In this document: piece by piece, positions 11,358-23,276 of the stretch
How positions within the stretch are numbered: position 1 is the first letter of the stretch
Layout of the letters: every line of letters begins with the position of its first letter
From: Pilatotrama ljubarskyi
Lineage: Eukaryota > Basidiomycota > Agaricomycetes > Polyporales > Polyporaceae
NCBI GenBank assembly: GCA_022385805.1
Contig: MU277691.1
Location: forward strand, 1 to 57,160
Direction of reading: 5' to 3'
DNA: 57,160 nucleotides
The notes under the pieces: generated by a model
What the model was told of the DNA's origin: nothing
Database searches by the model: none
Seen by the model: the letters and a program-made list of their open reading frames with translations, nothing else
Made by a program: the position numbers and the translations under genes

Positions 11358-12013
11358 ATGTTCGCCCTTTCTCGCAGCGCTACGCTGCGCGCGACCTCGC
11401 GTGTACGTCTGTCTCTATGGCATTTCTGGTGACTGTGCCTCTGATTCATAGAATGCATGGCACAGTCCTTCTCGACGACCGCGTCGCGTTCTGCCGACAT
11501 GGCAAAACTGCTCCTCATCGGCCGTCTGGGCAAAGACCCTGAGTTGCGCTACACCAAGACCAACAAGGAATATGTGGCGTAAGTTGCGTCGCCCCAACCG
11601 CTTGTGACTTGAGCTTACAGCAGAGGGTGATAGGTATACGGTCGCTACGTCAAACAACACGCCTACTACAGAAGGTGTGTCACTTTCTGCATAACATTCC
11701 TCGTGCGCTCACATTCCCATGTAGGCGTGCAACCCACGACCACTTGGCACCATGTTCTGTCCTTCAACCCGAGCTCGAACAACTACCTGCGCACCTTGAA
11801 GCGAGGGTCGCTCGTTTACGCGGAGGCCAACTTTGAACTTCGCCAGCCTGACCCTAATGCTGACCCCGACTCCCCTGAGGGCCAGCGTCAAATTTTCCTC
11901 AGACACGGTATGTCCTGTGCCTTGTAACATCGCCCAATACTCATGCTGCCACAGAGAGCATCCGGGTCCTCCGTCAACCACCCAAGGACAAGGAGGATAT
12001 CGACTCCGAGTAG
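11358..12013 (+). CDS. RIM1: Mitochondrial single-stranded DNA-binding protein
   Basis: This OB-fold protein coats single-stranded mitochondrial DNA during replication. Exons 11358-11402, 11466-11578, 11634-11674, 11725-11907 and 11955-12013 join in frame. The N-terminus (MFALSRSATLRATSR) is basic with hydroxylated residues and no acids, as in a mitochondrial presequence. The mature part shows the SSB signatures LLIGRLGKDPELRYT, TTTWHHVLSF and GSLVYAEANFELR. The short acidic tail (DKEDIDSE) recalls the acidic tails of SSB proteins. Length (about 146 aa) fits the family. RIM1 is the yeast name for the orthologue. The gene is divergent from HBS1 and convergent with the UPF0303 gene. Confidence 0.93.
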
Positions 12014-12150
12014 ACCTCCGAACTCTGTTCCAGTGCTACCCCTATGTAGGTTACCCCGCGCCCCACCTAATCTCGATATTCCGACTCTCCATGTCTGTCG
12101 AAGTCATCGTGGCCGTGTACACCCCGCGAAGCCGGCTCGCCCATCCATTC

Positions 12151-13121
12151 CTACGGAGTCTTGTGAGTTCCTCCGTATGAACGCGAGTTGAGGTGCCTTC
12201 TGCCTACCGTGCTTGGGGGACGCCCTGGGCCCGTGTGCTGGTGTGCCATTGGCATAGGAATGGCTGGAATGCCTGTTCCCATTGTGGAAGGGGGGAGTAC
12301 GCTACTGTCCCTTGCTATCTTCTTGAGGTAGTCTCTTACTGCCGTGACTACCATCTAACACGAATGTCAGTCAACTCAGAGTTGCACCCTTGAGTTCTGA
12401 CCCGCGAGCTCACGTGGTGGTCGTCTTGACTCGATCCTGAATAACACGCCACCACGGCAATCGGACAGCAGGGTGCATTCTAGCGTGGTGGAATTGCTGT
12501 TAGTCACCAGGACTAACTTGGCCGCAATGCTTCACCTCAAGCCAGATGGGAAAGGCTGCGACAGTGATTTTATTGGACAACGAACGATGATGCGAAGCTC
12601 ACGAGCTCACCTCCGCCGTTGATCTTGTATTCTCCCTGTACCCCGAGTTGTCTTGGGGTCTTCCCCATTGCATTCATGCCCTTCTCAACGTAGTAGCTTG
12701 AATGACCTGTCTTCCGAACGACCGCAATCATGCCCTTGGGCCCACGGCATAAAGTCATTCTCACACTCTTCGCTCCCTCCCACACAATTACACGTACCTC
12801 CAAGCACGTCCAACTGTCCAAACTCACATCACCACCTCCGTCAATGCCGCCCAGGTTGCCAACAGTACAGGAAAACAAGGTATGCCCGGCGATGGTCTGT
12901 ATGGATATGATCATGCCTCGGACTTTGACATGGCGTGAAGAGGCACGGAAACGCTTGCGTATCGATAGCCCGAGCATGACGGCGGCGTCGGCGTCGAATG
13001 AAGGAAAGCGATACATAGCTTCCTCTTGGAGAGCTTGCGTGGCCAGCTCCGCGTCGTTCGGGGGCATTTGGGCATTGAAGCCACTAAACATTGGTATCTG
13101 CGTCGACGCGGCGTACGACAT
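12151..13121 (-). CDS. UPF0303 / HbpS-like (haem-degrading fold) domain protein
   Basis: Exons 12798-13121, 12611-12734, 12536-12555, 12414-12479 and 12151-12354 give an exact 245-aa frame; exon 3 is only 20 nt. Features in order: LQEEAMYRFPSFDADAAVML, a strand IISIQTIAGHTLFSCTVGN, RKTGHSSYYVEKG, the glycine turn INGGAFPIWLE, NAPCCPIAVVACYSGSSQDD and a final helix VVTAVRDYLKKI. These match the UPF0303 family (YBR137W-like), which shares a fold with HbpS/GlcG-type proteins. Molecular function is not established; the yeast member is linked to tail-anchored protein handling. The ATG at 13121 is the first in-frame Met. The last 45 residues beyond STMGTG are Pro/Gly/His-rich and unlike the family, so the final exon end is uncertain. 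Confidence 0.85.
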
Positions 13122-13737
13122 CAGTGGTATCGGGTCCGGGGTATTGTCCTGCACCAAGTAGCAAGTATCGAGAAGGAATCAAGCGAGATGAAAGTGCAGG
13201 CAGAGATTGTCTTCAAGGCCCGAAGGAGGCGACGTATTTGAGCAAATGTATTGTGAAGAGAAGCTAGCCACGAGGAGGTGTGCGTTGCCGAACCGACTGC
13301 AGAACATGAGACTCTTCCATTGTGTACAGCTCTCAGGCGCGTCCTTGCCTTACACGGGAGCATTTCCTTGGTCGTCGCAGTGTAGTGCATGGGCAAGCAT
13401 GCAGTCTGTGCATGCATTCAACGCGGCGCAAGCATAGATAGGACAATGCATGGCGGGAGCATCCACTCAGTCCGCTAGATCCATGATCCCGATCGCCCGA
13501 AGGACTATTCAGATGCCACGTGGGCTGTAAGTTGAGTGGACCTGAAGGAAGCGCCCTCATCGCTGTTTGTGCTGTCGACGCGCTCTCCAAAGCTGCGGCG
13601 GGGGTCTCCCTCTTTCTCTTCTTGGCCACATCGAGGACGTAACGAAACCAGTAAGATTATTGCATTGGAATCTATTGAGTTCGAAATGTACGGTGTGCTG
13701 AGTATCCTGTAGGTGTACAAACGAGAGTGTCGTCATC
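13122..13737. other. Divergent intergenic region
   Basis: This region is shared by the UPF0303 gene (minus) and ALE1 (plus). A minus-strand frame at 13333-13629 begins MAKKRKRETPAAALES but has no family resemblance and looks spurious. I see no clear TATA box. Confidence 0.35.
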
Positions 13738-15807
13738 ATGGACGCGCTCTTCGAACCGCTCGCGGATACTACAGGTGCCTCCATTGACCAGATCAAGGTA
13801 TAGTAATGCATGAATTTTCGCGGGTGTTCGATGCTAACGTCAGCGTGGCCAGTTGATTTTTTGCCTCTTGTTCTCATATCCCCTCGGGAGCGTATACATC
13901 CGCGTACCAGCTTCGCACCCCGAGCTGAAGCACGTATTCAGCATCGCGGTCACCTCCTTCTACCTGATACCAGTATTGCAACTGTACGGAGGAGCGTTGC
14001 AGCTGTTGTTTGCGGTAGCAGGAACGTACTATCTCGCTCAGAGAATACAAACTCATCGAATGCCATGGCTGGTGTTCATGTAAAGCAACACCACTACCAT
14101 TCGCAGCACACTCGTAGACTAACACGCTTGTTGACAGATTCACCATGGGTCACCTCACGATTAGGTTGGTGTCTATTTACTATCTGTGTCCACTTGTCTG
14201 TACTGACATGCCAGTGGGCAGCCACATCATCCGTACCCTCGATGAGGCCGGGTATGAGAAGATGGAGATCTCCGGTCCGCAGATGGTCCTGACTATGAAG
14301 TTGACGACATTCGCATGGAATGTCTTCGATGGCCGCAGGCCTGCTGATGTGCGTCGTACTCGGCAGCTTGCTGAACCATGATGACTGAAATCTCCTATGC
14401 AGGAACTCGATAAGTGGCAAACTGAACAACGAGTGGTAGAATATCCCTCCATGCTCGAATTTCTCGGATATGCGTAGGTCAGGGATCGTTTCCTTCCGGC
14501 TCAAGCTGACAGTTATCACAGCTTTTATTTTCCCGGGTTCTTGGTCGGCCCTTTCCTGACCTTCAACGAGTACCGGGCGTTGGTATCAGGCTCGCTATAC
14601 AAGGCAGCAGAAAAGCAAGAGGACGAAAGCAGAGCGCTGGACCGTATGCCACAGCGACTAGTACCGCGCGGTCGTAAGCGTGTCGCCTTCCGCAAGATGA
14701 TCGTAGGACTCATGTTCCTCGGGGCCTACGTCGTATTCTATCCGGAGGCCAACTTCCATGTGACGATCGAAGACGAGTTCGAGGCGAAACGTCTGATCTC
14801 TCGGTATAACAATCCCAGCGCTACACTGTCTGTTCGGCGTACTGATCGCTGGATCTGTAGGATCATCTTCCTCCAGTTCTGCGGATTCTGTGAACGGATC
14901 AAGTACTACGCCGTTTGGACGCTCACAGAAGTGGGTGGCCGCAGTTGGATCCTTCGGTTTGGTGGGCAATACTCACACTCTTTTAGGGCGCATCGATACA
15001 AACAGGCCTGGGTTTCACTGGTTACACAAAATCCGGCGGCACACGATGGGAAGGTGCCGCCAATGTGAAGATCTGGAACATTGAGTTCGCTCCCAACACG
15101 AAGGTTTTGCTGGACTCTTGGAACATGAAGACGAACATTTGGCTGCGCGAATGTGTCTATAAGCGCGTCACACCGAAGGGCAAGAAGCCTGGCTTCAGAA
15201 GTAGCCTCGCTACCTTCGCTACCAGTGCGTTCTGGGTGGGTATTCCTCTGAAATCTGCCCGGTCGCCATGAAGTTGACTTTTCTGCAGCATGGCATCGCG
15301 CCGGGTTACTATCTCTCGTTTTTCTTCTTCGCCTTTGTGCAGACCGCTGGCCGCCTGGCGCGGACCTACCTTCGGCCGCTCGTGCTCCCTCCCTCCTACG
15401 TTCCGAGTCGCGACGCTCCTCCACCACCGCAAACCACCATGAAACAGTTGTACGACTACCTCGGAATCATCGCGACCGTGTCTCTCACGAACTACGGCAC
15501 ACTACCCTTCATGCTACTAACGATCGACGACTCGTTCGTCGCGTGGAACAACGTCGCATGGTACGGCCACTTCCTCGTTGGCGGCGGGCTTGTGTTCTTC
15601 TATTGCGGAGGCACCGTGATCATCAGGGAGATACAAGAGATAAGGCTCAAGGAGGAGGGGATCCGGAAGCAGAGGGAAGAGCTCAACCGCCTCGTCCGGA
15701 CCGGGGCTATCACTCCCAGCTCGAGTATGAGCCCGCCCACCCTTCCACCGCTGGACCAGGCGGCACAGGAGCTCGAGAGGGAGTTCCAGATGAGAGAGGA
15801 GAAGTAG
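13738..15807 (+). CDS. ALE1: MBOAT lysophospholipid acyltransferase
   Basis: The family transfers acyl groups from acyl-CoA to lysophospholipids in the endoplasmic reticulum (Lands cycle). Nine exons fit exactly (543 aa): 13738-13797, 13853-14079, 14138-14164, 14222-14348, 14403-14473, 14522-14803, 14861-14930, 14987-15235 and 15289-15807. Many hydrophobic segments are present, starting LIFCLLFSYPLGSVYI. MBOAT signatures are SGPQMVLTMKLTTFAWNVFD, YFPGFLVGPFLTFNEY, WNMKTNIWLRECVYKR and FWHGIAPGYYLSFFF; the His of this last motif is the conserved catalytic residue and sits at the exon 8/9 border. The C-terminus is a charged cytosolic tail (REIQEIRLKEEGIRKQREE). Substrate preference cannot be read from sequence. 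Confidence 0.93.
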
Positions 15808-16563
15808 GTTGGTTGGAAGAAGACATTCCGGAGATATCGTCCCTCACGATGCTCGTGCTGACCCTAGGTGGTCACAACCTCCGTAGATCTACGTACTGTC
15901 GGAAAAAGTTATTTTGCATCTGGAGGGCGCTACCCTCGAGACAGTCTCGGACCGCCCTCCGCCAGGCTCCGGCTCGCTTAACGGCGTGGCGAGGCTATGC
16001 GGAGGCTGGTGGAGGGTTGCCGGAGGGCTGCCCTCCCGAAGAAATATCCCACCTCCGGAAGGCTATCAACCTCGGAGCCTCCTAGCGCCTCCGGCGGCCT
16101 CGCGATGCGCGTGAGAAAAGTCCGACAACACTTACGACTTTTGTCCAATGCTAGTGCTTGACGTTCTCAGGAGCCACTGAAGCGCTGTATTCCGATACGT
16201 GCAGCTATGACAGGCCACTGGATTCGGGCTACATACACCTGGAACTAGGCATAAAATGGGGTCCAGCTTGCTCTACCGTAACCAGACACGTCTCTCAAGG
16301 AAATCATACCACAAGCAGCGCCCGTAGGTAGTCGCTAGCATGGGCGCCTGCTGATACAGTAGACGTCGACTCGTCACTCCTCTTCCAGCGCGCGGTTCCA
16401 CAACCATACTTACATACCACCCGCGGCTTGCACGCTGAGCATCAACTTGCATTTGTGGGCCACTGCAATCCTGCTGCCCTTGTTCCCCTTACTTGCCTGG
16501 CACCACAACTCTGCGAAGGATACTCTGAGCTACACTACGTCACATTCGCCACGGTAGCAAACT
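15808..16563. other. Intergenic region with CTCCGG-rich, partly self-complementary stretch
   Basis: From about 15890 to 16110 the sequence repeats variants of GGCTCCGG, GGAGGG and CCTCCGG in both orientations, so it could fold strongly. I found no matching terminal inverted repeats with a target duplication. It also contains the TAF9 promoter; no gene was recognised. Confidence 0.35.
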
Positions 16564-17398
16564 ATGTCAAGAACCTCAGTGGCCGAAACACTACCCACCT
16601 CCGCGCGGGGAATTGCGCTGCTCATCGCGTCCACCCCTACCGTCCAGGACGCGCAGCCCGGTGTTTTACACCAGATCCTCGAGTTTTCGAACAGATACAC
16701 CGCGCAAGTCCTTTCGGACGCGCTTGTCTACGCGGAACATGCAGGGCGGACAGGCAAAGTCGAGATGGAGGACGTCGTGCTCGCGGTGCAGGCCCGCGTC
16801 GGATGGGAGTTTGGCGGCCGCGTTCCAAAGGAGGTACGCTGCGCCTCACGAAGTACATGCTGGTCGATTCTCAAGGAGCGCACAGTACATCATGTCTCTA
16901 GCCACCCAGACAAACTCTGTCCCGCTCCCCCCTGTGCCGGAAGTGTTCGGTGTACGACTCCCACCCGCGTCGGAATGCCTTACCGCGGTCGAGTTCGACC
17001 TGGTGCCCAACAAGCCTCCCCCAGGTGTCAAGCAGTATGACGAGGAGATCGAGGAGGTGGAGGAGTCGGAGGAGGAAGATGACGAGGAAATGGAGCCCGC
17101 CGCTTTGCCTCAGGCCGCACAGCGCAATGCTGCACACCCTGCCCCAGTGACACCTGCCGCCACCATCCCCCCGGTACACACACCTTCGGATATAGACATG
17201 CTCACACCAGGCGGCGTACCGCCAGAAGAGGGGAGCGAGGCGGAAGAGGACGATGGTCTCTTCGCCGGTGGCGATGAGGAAGAAGAGGAGAGCGGAGATG
17301 ATGCTATGGAAGATGTTACTGCTTCAGCACCTGCGACAGACGCGGCGACCGCGAATGGTGTCAAGCGGAAGTTGGTGGAGGAGGAAGACTATGACTAG
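16564..17398 (+). CDS. TAF9: TFIID subunit TAF9 (histone fold)
   Basis: TAF9 pairs with TAF6 through a histone fold in TFIID and SAGA, acting in RNA polymerase II initiation. Exon 1 (16564-16833) encodes the histone-fold region (PTSARGIALLIASTPTVQDA, VLHQILEFSNRYTAQVLSDA, VEMEDVVLAVQARVGW). Exon 2 (16886-17398) starts YIMSLATQTNSVPLPPVPEV and continues with FGVRLPPASECLTAVEFDL, a block conserved in fungal TAF9. The remainder is acidic with runs of Glu and Asp and ends in KRKLVEEEDYD. Total 260 aa. A plus-strand ATG further upstream is in another frame and is not used. Confidence 0.93.
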
Positions 17399-17589
17399 CC
17401 TCCGGTATGCCTGGGTAGGTTGTCGGCGCGTGGAGTGGACGCTGTATTGTTTGCCGTCTTGTAACAGTATAATCCATGCTCGTGAATCTAGGTACAGAGA
17501 AGCAGGAACACCCGTCCGGACAGTATAAGCATAATAAGATGACGTCCCCGGAGGTAGCGATGTAATCACACCGCAACCATGCGTACGAA

Positions 17590-19262
17590 CTACAGGACAT
17601 GATGCATCTGTTGAGCGAGAATGGCGAAGAGCGCAACAAGCAGAGCGACGACGACAAGGATCCAGGTGCTCCATGCTTCAGAAAGTTGTCAGCATGCATT
17701 CGCACACGAAGGGTGTCGAACGTACACGTTGATCCCAGGTTAGGTGGTATCGTGACGATGCGTACTGTGTTGTCCGCGCTACCTGATATAAGCATGTCGG
17801 ACGTCAGATTGAAGCGTAATGTTGTGGGTGGGAAGTCGTGAGCCTTCAGGATCGTCAACAGCGGCTGGAGTCAACAGCGGTTGTTAGAGCTGAGGCCGAT
17901 ACAACGGGCCCTGAGCGGCTTACCGCAAGGGTTTGGGCATCTATTACTCCAACAGTGAGGTCCGAGGAGCCGAACGCGAGCAATTTACCATCGGGGCTGC
18001 GCCGAAGGTTAAGGCACGCTATGCTAGATTACAGAATGAAACGTTGGACCAACCTCACGTCGAAGCAAGTCACTTGGCGATCGCTGACTTTTCGCTTGGT
18101 GGATACCTTCCAGGTCTTGGTGTCCCACTTGCAGATGAACGCGTTGCGAGGAGAAGACTTGGTCCGCGTACGAGGTGGTACAGTGTTCATCACGGTGTAT
18201 AGCACCTTCTCATCGTGTGGGTGGTATCTAGTCGTCGTCAATGATGACTTCAGTTCGGAACATCAAACGATTCACCTCGCTGCGCGGAAACTACTTCCGG
18301 CATCCTTCCCAGGCAACTCAGGACGCTCGACCGTTTCCATGAGTTTGAGCGCAGCTGGTTGAGCTTGCTTTCGCTCTTCTAGGACATCACCGTCTCCCTC
18401 AGATGGCAGAGCATAGACATAGAGGTTGACGGTGGATGCTACAACCAACTGAGCCGTCTTGAGCATGTAGGTCACGTCAAGCACAGAGGCCCACTCACTG
18501 TCGTGGACGAGAACGTTGCGTCGAATATCTCACCCTTGTCCACATGGACGGGAGACGCGGCGGGATCCAGTGTCGGGTACTCGAGGACGGACAACTGACA
18601 GCATATCAGCATATGGCAAGATATCGGGTGAATGGGCGCATTTACATCATGCGTGCCACCGACTGCCAGATACCGACCGTTGGGAGAGAAGACTGTTACC
18701 CTCTGAAGGGCCGTGCGTAAGGCTTTTGAAGACATGAAGCACTACAGAGCACTTACTTGATAGTCATCATCTACGCTGCTCAAGGTCAAGGTACTCCGTG
18801 TTGTCGATTGGGTTATTCTTTCGGAAGGCGCTCAGCAAAACAGGACGGTATATGCGGCATGATAGGCTCACTTGTTCTCTTTCACCTCATACACGCGGCA
18901 GTTCTGGTTCTGCCCGCTCTGTAGAGCGTCCTGGGAGCTGTTGATACCGCAGACAATCTCCTCCCTCTGTGGATGTGCTGCCATACTCATGGGCGCGTCC
19001 TCTCCTGACGCCAACTCCAGTTCGTGGACCAAGTCGAGCTTCTTGTCGCCATCGGCATGATATAATCGCTAAGACGGTTGTATCCCCACCATGTCGGTTG
19101 TATACAATGTGAAGGAGCGGGAATGTCGCGTACTAGCTTGTTCTTGATGCCGGTCTTGGACTGACCCCCTCCACCTCCGAGTACAAACTCGTGCGGGGAC
19201 ACAAATGCGCTGGAGTAGACGGGAAAGGAAGGCAAGGGGTGCGAGGTATGTTTAGTCCGCAT
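17590..19262 (-). CDS. SEC12: SEC12, Sar1 guanine-nucleotide exchange factor
   Basis: SEC12 is the ER membrane protein that loads Sar1 with GTP to start COPII coat assembly. The ATG at 19262 begins MRTKHTSHPLPSFPVYSSAF. Exon 1 (19134-19262) ends with the glycine-rich K-loop GGGGGQSKTGIKNKL, the catalytic feature of Sec12/PREB. Exon 2 (18872-19068) encodes RLYHADGDKKLDLVHELELA. WD40-type repeats follow, including VFSPNGRYLAVGGTHD, FICKWDTKTWKVSTKR and FNLTSDMLISGSADNTVRIV. The C-terminus is a single membrane anchor (TWILVVVALLVALFAILAQQ) followed by seven residues, giving the expected topology of a cytosolic propeller and a short lumenal end. Some internal intron borders were not fixed. It is divergent from the NIPA gene. 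Confidence 0.92.
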
Positions 19263-19633
19263 TGCGAGTACCACGATTTCAGAATATTCTCCGAGAGTCC
19301 GCCAATCGTTCTAGGGAAGAGGCGGTCTACGAGGCGAGAGGTCAGGTCGGTGCGAGTGGCTGGACGCGAGAGTCCGACGGAGTGCTGCTGAACGCCGCCG
19401 TAAACGGCAGAACCACGTCTACAGGCTCGGCAACCCGGTCCGCTTCCGGTCCGCAGGTATGATGAAGTACTTGTGGATCCCGCCCGCCTTCCTGCTCTTG
19501 CGCTCATCGACTCCGGGCCGAGCGTCCCTCTCCTCCTCGTTGCTAACTTATGCCCACCTCTGCTTTGTCTGCACGTCTTCCTCCGTTCATCTGCGCATAG
19601 CCTACTCTTGCGCATACCCTTTCGTAGCCGATC
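19263..19633. promoter_or_regulatory. Divergent promoter region of SEC12 and the NIPA gene
   Basis: 371 bp between two divergent start codons. The side next to the NIPA start (about 19480-19600) is C/T-rich, as is usual for fungal 5' leaders. No clear TATA box was found. Confidence 0.4.
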
Positions 19634-21797
19634 ATGCGTATACCCGCCCACTTGTCTGCTTTCGACATCCCGGACGGCATTGATCTACCGCGGATCACGC
19701 CCTCAGCAGCAGCGGGCATTGGGGTCGCTATTACTGGCAACATTCTCATCTCTCTCGCGCTCAATTGCCAGAAACTAGCTCATAGACGTCTTGAGAGGGA
19801 ACGCGAATCAGCGGGTAAAGAGCTCCGGAGGCCGAAGCCTAACCGAAGCACGTCCGCGCCTAGTGGTCCTGCCCCGGAGAGACCACATCAACCACTCAGT
19901 ACTGCACACTCCACACCAATCGCTACCCTCGCCGTCCTTGAGACGGAACCCTTGCTAGAGTCCGAGGAGAGTTTGGAGCCCGCTAGTACTGCGCCCTCTC
20001 CTAAACCTGTCCGAAGATGGCTCTTCTCTCATCGACACCCTGCGAGAGACGCTGACAGATCCCACCTTGCGAGCACGCATGCGCTCATGCCAGTGGACAT
20101 TGTCCCTGTCTCCTCAGACGGTTATACGCCTCATGAGAGCAACCAACAGGAGGAGCCTTCCGCAGGTAATGAAAGCGACTACCTGAAGTCTAAGCTATGG
20201 TAAGAACCCACATCTGCAGATGGCTCCTATTCTGACAAGCTACTAAGGTGGCTTGGCTTCCTATTGATGAATGTCGGCGAGCTCGGTAACTTCATCTCGT
20301 ACGCCTTCGCACCAGCGTCCGTGGTGGCGCCACTCGGAACGGTGCGTGGACCTTGGATCTCGTTACGCCCGCACCTCATGAGTCTGTGTGCAGTTTGCCC
20401 TGATTGCGAACTGCATCTTCGCGCCCCTCATGCTGGGCGAGCGATTCAGGAAGGTAAGCGTGCTTTGCTTTTTTCGAGGGCCTCCTACTCATCCGAATTC
20501 AGCGCGATTTTCTCGGCATCGTTATAGCCATCATCGGTGCTGTCACTGTTGTCCTATCCGCCAATCCGTCCGATACGAGACTGGATCCCGACGGCCTGAT
20601 CAAGGCCATAAGGCAGCGAGCATTCGAGGTGTATGCCATCGTGTACATCGTTGGTATGTTCATCCTCTCAGGCCTATCTGAAGGTCCTGCAGGGAAGCGC
20701 TGGGTGTACATTGATGTAGGACTGTGCGCACTATTCGGTAGGCTTCATCCACTTGCCTCCGAGCTCGGGCATTCAACTTCTTTTAGGCGGCTTCACAGTC
20801 CTGTCCACCAAAGCAATATCCACTCTCCTCACACTGGAGTGGTTGGAGATATTCAAGGAGTGGATCACATATCCCGTCATTGCCGTAGGTACCCGTCTAG
20901 CTGTCGCCGTGCCTGTTGCTCATTGGCACAGATCCTCATCTTGACCGGGGTGGGTCAGATCCGTTATCTTAACCGTGCCCTCATGCGGTTTGACAGCAAG
21001 GTCAGCACCGGTTGCGTGGCACCATTGGTGAGGAGGGGATGTACTCATGCCGGTAATCTCACAGATCGTCGTACCAACGCAATTCGTCATGTTCAACCTC
21101 TCCGCCATCGTCGGGTCAGCTATCCTATATGGCGATTTTAAGCAGACCACCTTTCACCAACTTGTCACGTTCTTGTACGGCTGTGGCGCGACTTTCGCCG
21201 GAGTGTTCATCATCGCATGGGCGCCCGCCTTGCCCGATGATGAAGAAGTCGACGAAGAAGATGATGAGCACACTCTCCCAGGCAGTAGAAGCGACCGCCC
21301 CTTGGGCGATGGGCCAGGAGACCTACGCAACGTCAAGATAGCGAGCATCGCGCGACGCAGCAGGGCCACGCTCATCTTGCCCGAGGGCGTGAGCGCCCAC
21401 GCGACGCCGATCCTACGGAGCCGACAGAGTATTGTCAGCCTCTACGGCTTCTCTCCCGCCCAGGTAAGCGCGGGGCTGCCATGACACGCCACCCAGATGG
21501 TCTGACCATGCGTATCTTCTCTGTCAGCGCGTTCTCTTGATGAACTCCTCCCCTCGCGACGAGTTCGTCCGGCCCAATATGCAGGATCCTGAACGCGATG
21601 CGGCTACGTCACCGGAGTCGATCGGCCGTCGCAGAGCGGTCAACTGGCTGGATCAGGGCTTCAGCAGACAGGCGAGCGTACGCTCTTCTCGGCGGTACGG
21701 CGCGACGTCGACCACCACGTCGAGGGAACATAGCCGGTCGGTCGACCGCCCCCGGACGCAGACGCACAGCAGAAGCCGTAGCGCGAGCCCTTTCTAG
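19634..21797 (+). CDS. NIPA-type magnesium transporter (DUF803)
   Basis: This is a multi-pass membrane protein of the NIPA family (magnesium transport is the family's reported activity). The ATG at 19634 begins MRIPAHLSAFDIPDG, followed by a first membrane segment (AAAGIGVAITGNILISLALN). A Ser/Pro-rich cytosolic insert of about 150 residues interrupts the transporter, then the family core follows: WLGFLLMNVGELGNFISYAF, PASVVAPLGT, ALIANCIFAPLMLGERF, FLGIVIAIIGAVTVVLSANP and TQFVMFNLSAIVGSAILYGD, each separated by short introns. The C-terminal tail is acidic and then Ser/Arg-rich (RTQTHSRSRSASPF). The long insert after the first segment is typical of fungal members and longer than in animal NIPA proteins. 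Confidence 0.9.
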
Positions 21798-22315
21798 AGA
21801 CTTTGCGTGCATGTATACCTTCTGATATTGGAGTAGTATCTTACAGTAATCTATACTATACGAGTCTCTCACCTGAATGTGGTATATGTATCACAAATGG
21901 CTGTCTGCTGGACTGGGAAGATTGTCTGTGGGGATACCCGATCATGACAAGTAACATTCCGGGTCTATGTAAGGTACCACGCGGAACATTGCTACGGAAA
22001 TACGACAAAGAATCCAAACTCATGAAGCGGAGAACTAGATTGGTGATAAGATGGCAGCAACAGAAGTGCGAAAGCGTGAAGCAGGACCCGCGCCGAAGGC
22101 TAACCCAGATTGACGGTCGACCCAAAGGCGCAATAAATACATCCGCTCGCGCGAAGCCCGACAGACCCTCCTAACTGAAGCCAAACTAACCAAAGAAGCC
22201 CCGGATGGAACGAACAAGCAGCTCCGATGATGAGAGCTCTGGGGATGCAACGTACACGACGGAAGTCTATGCATGTGGTGGTGACATGATGTCAAGACCT
22301 GGCGTGGCCGGGGGC
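21798..22315. other. Spacer between convergent 3' ends
   Basis: A/T-richer 3'-flanking DNA between the NIPA gene and the membrane-protein gene on the other strand. Nothing recognisable. Confidence 0.4.
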
Positions 22316-23207
22316 CTAAGCAGCGGCCTGAGGGCGGTCCTCCACGTTATCGTTATCATGAGCGGGCTCTGGCGCGGACGCGGAGGGTTCCACGACGACG
22401 AAATCCTTCGGCGAGCGCGTGCTGGCGGCAGGCACGGGAGCCCACAGCGCGTGGAGGTTGAACCAGCCGGCTGTAGAGGGGGAGGGCGGGTCTGACTCTA
22501 CGTCATTCGCGTCCACTCTCGCGCCGAACATGTCCACGTCCACAGAGTGAGATAGGGAGGAGAGGCCAATCTCGTGATCTGGCGTCACGTCAAACTCGAG
22601 ATGCGGATGGTTCGTCGCGAGCCGGTGCATGACGAGGTGCGAGCCCATGATGAAGAGAAGTACCACAAGGAGGACGACGGTCCGGACATAACCCCGAGCG
22701 GAGAACGAAGTACTTCGCTCATCGAACGAGTTTTTGAAAGGCGTTGCAGGGAGCTGTATCTGGGATGGCAGATACGAGTGTAGGGATGGGAGCGAAGGGA
22801 CTATGGACGCCACCCGCTGCGAGAACGTAGGCGACGGCGGTGGGGCAAGGAATGCGATAAAGAACTCGCTCTCGAACACCGGGGACGAGGGCGTCACGAT
22901 GATGGCAGGAAGTTCGGCCTTCTCATCGACGAGGGGTGCGGAGAGGTCTGTTACGAGGCGTGGGTGGTATGTGCGAGTGGCACAGATTGACGAAGTAGCG
23001 TGAGCATGCTGATCACTGTCCACGACGTACGTCACGTACCCAACGGCGCTGGTATCAGCGTGTAGTCAAGCCTCTGAGGCAAGCGGTTGAGACGGGGGGC
23101 TAGGCCAACGAAGTCATCGTGGACAGGAAGGTAACGAGTGTGAGCCCTCGACTTCCTCCGGTGATACATAGAATGAGGGGTGAGCAGTACTCACGAGCGC
23201 GACGCAT
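22316..23207 (-). CDS. Single-pass membrane protein of unknown function
   Basis: The main exon (22316 to about 22950) encodes a Pro/Ser-rich part (ELPAIIVTPSSPVFESEFFI), a basic patch (FSARGYVRTV), one strong membrane helix (VVLLVVLLFIMGSHLVMH) and an acidic C-terminus ending HDNDNVEDRPQAAA. A GTACGT donor at about 23040 joins in frame to an upstream exon (TRYLPVHDDFVGLAPRLNR). The first exon probably starts at ATG 23207 (MRRAR), but the exact donor after it is unclear because the strong GTGAGT site does not keep the frame. No family was recognised; a type II membrane protein is likely. Confidence 0.6.
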
Positions 23208-23276
23208 ACTGGTTAATAGAGTATAAATAATACAGGGACTAGAAGTCGAAGGCTGTGAACTCTATGTGGGCGGTTT

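Noticed and set aside
13333..13629. Minus-strand ORF starting MAKKRKRETPAAA as a nuclear protein
   Set aside because: Only the first ten residues look protein-like; the rest is Cys/His/Arg-rich random sequence within a divergent promoter region.
15890..16110. CTCCGG-rich, partly palindromic stretch as a possible MITE
   Set aside because: Short similar ends (TGTCGGA) exist, but there are no matching inverted repeats of useful length and no target duplication.
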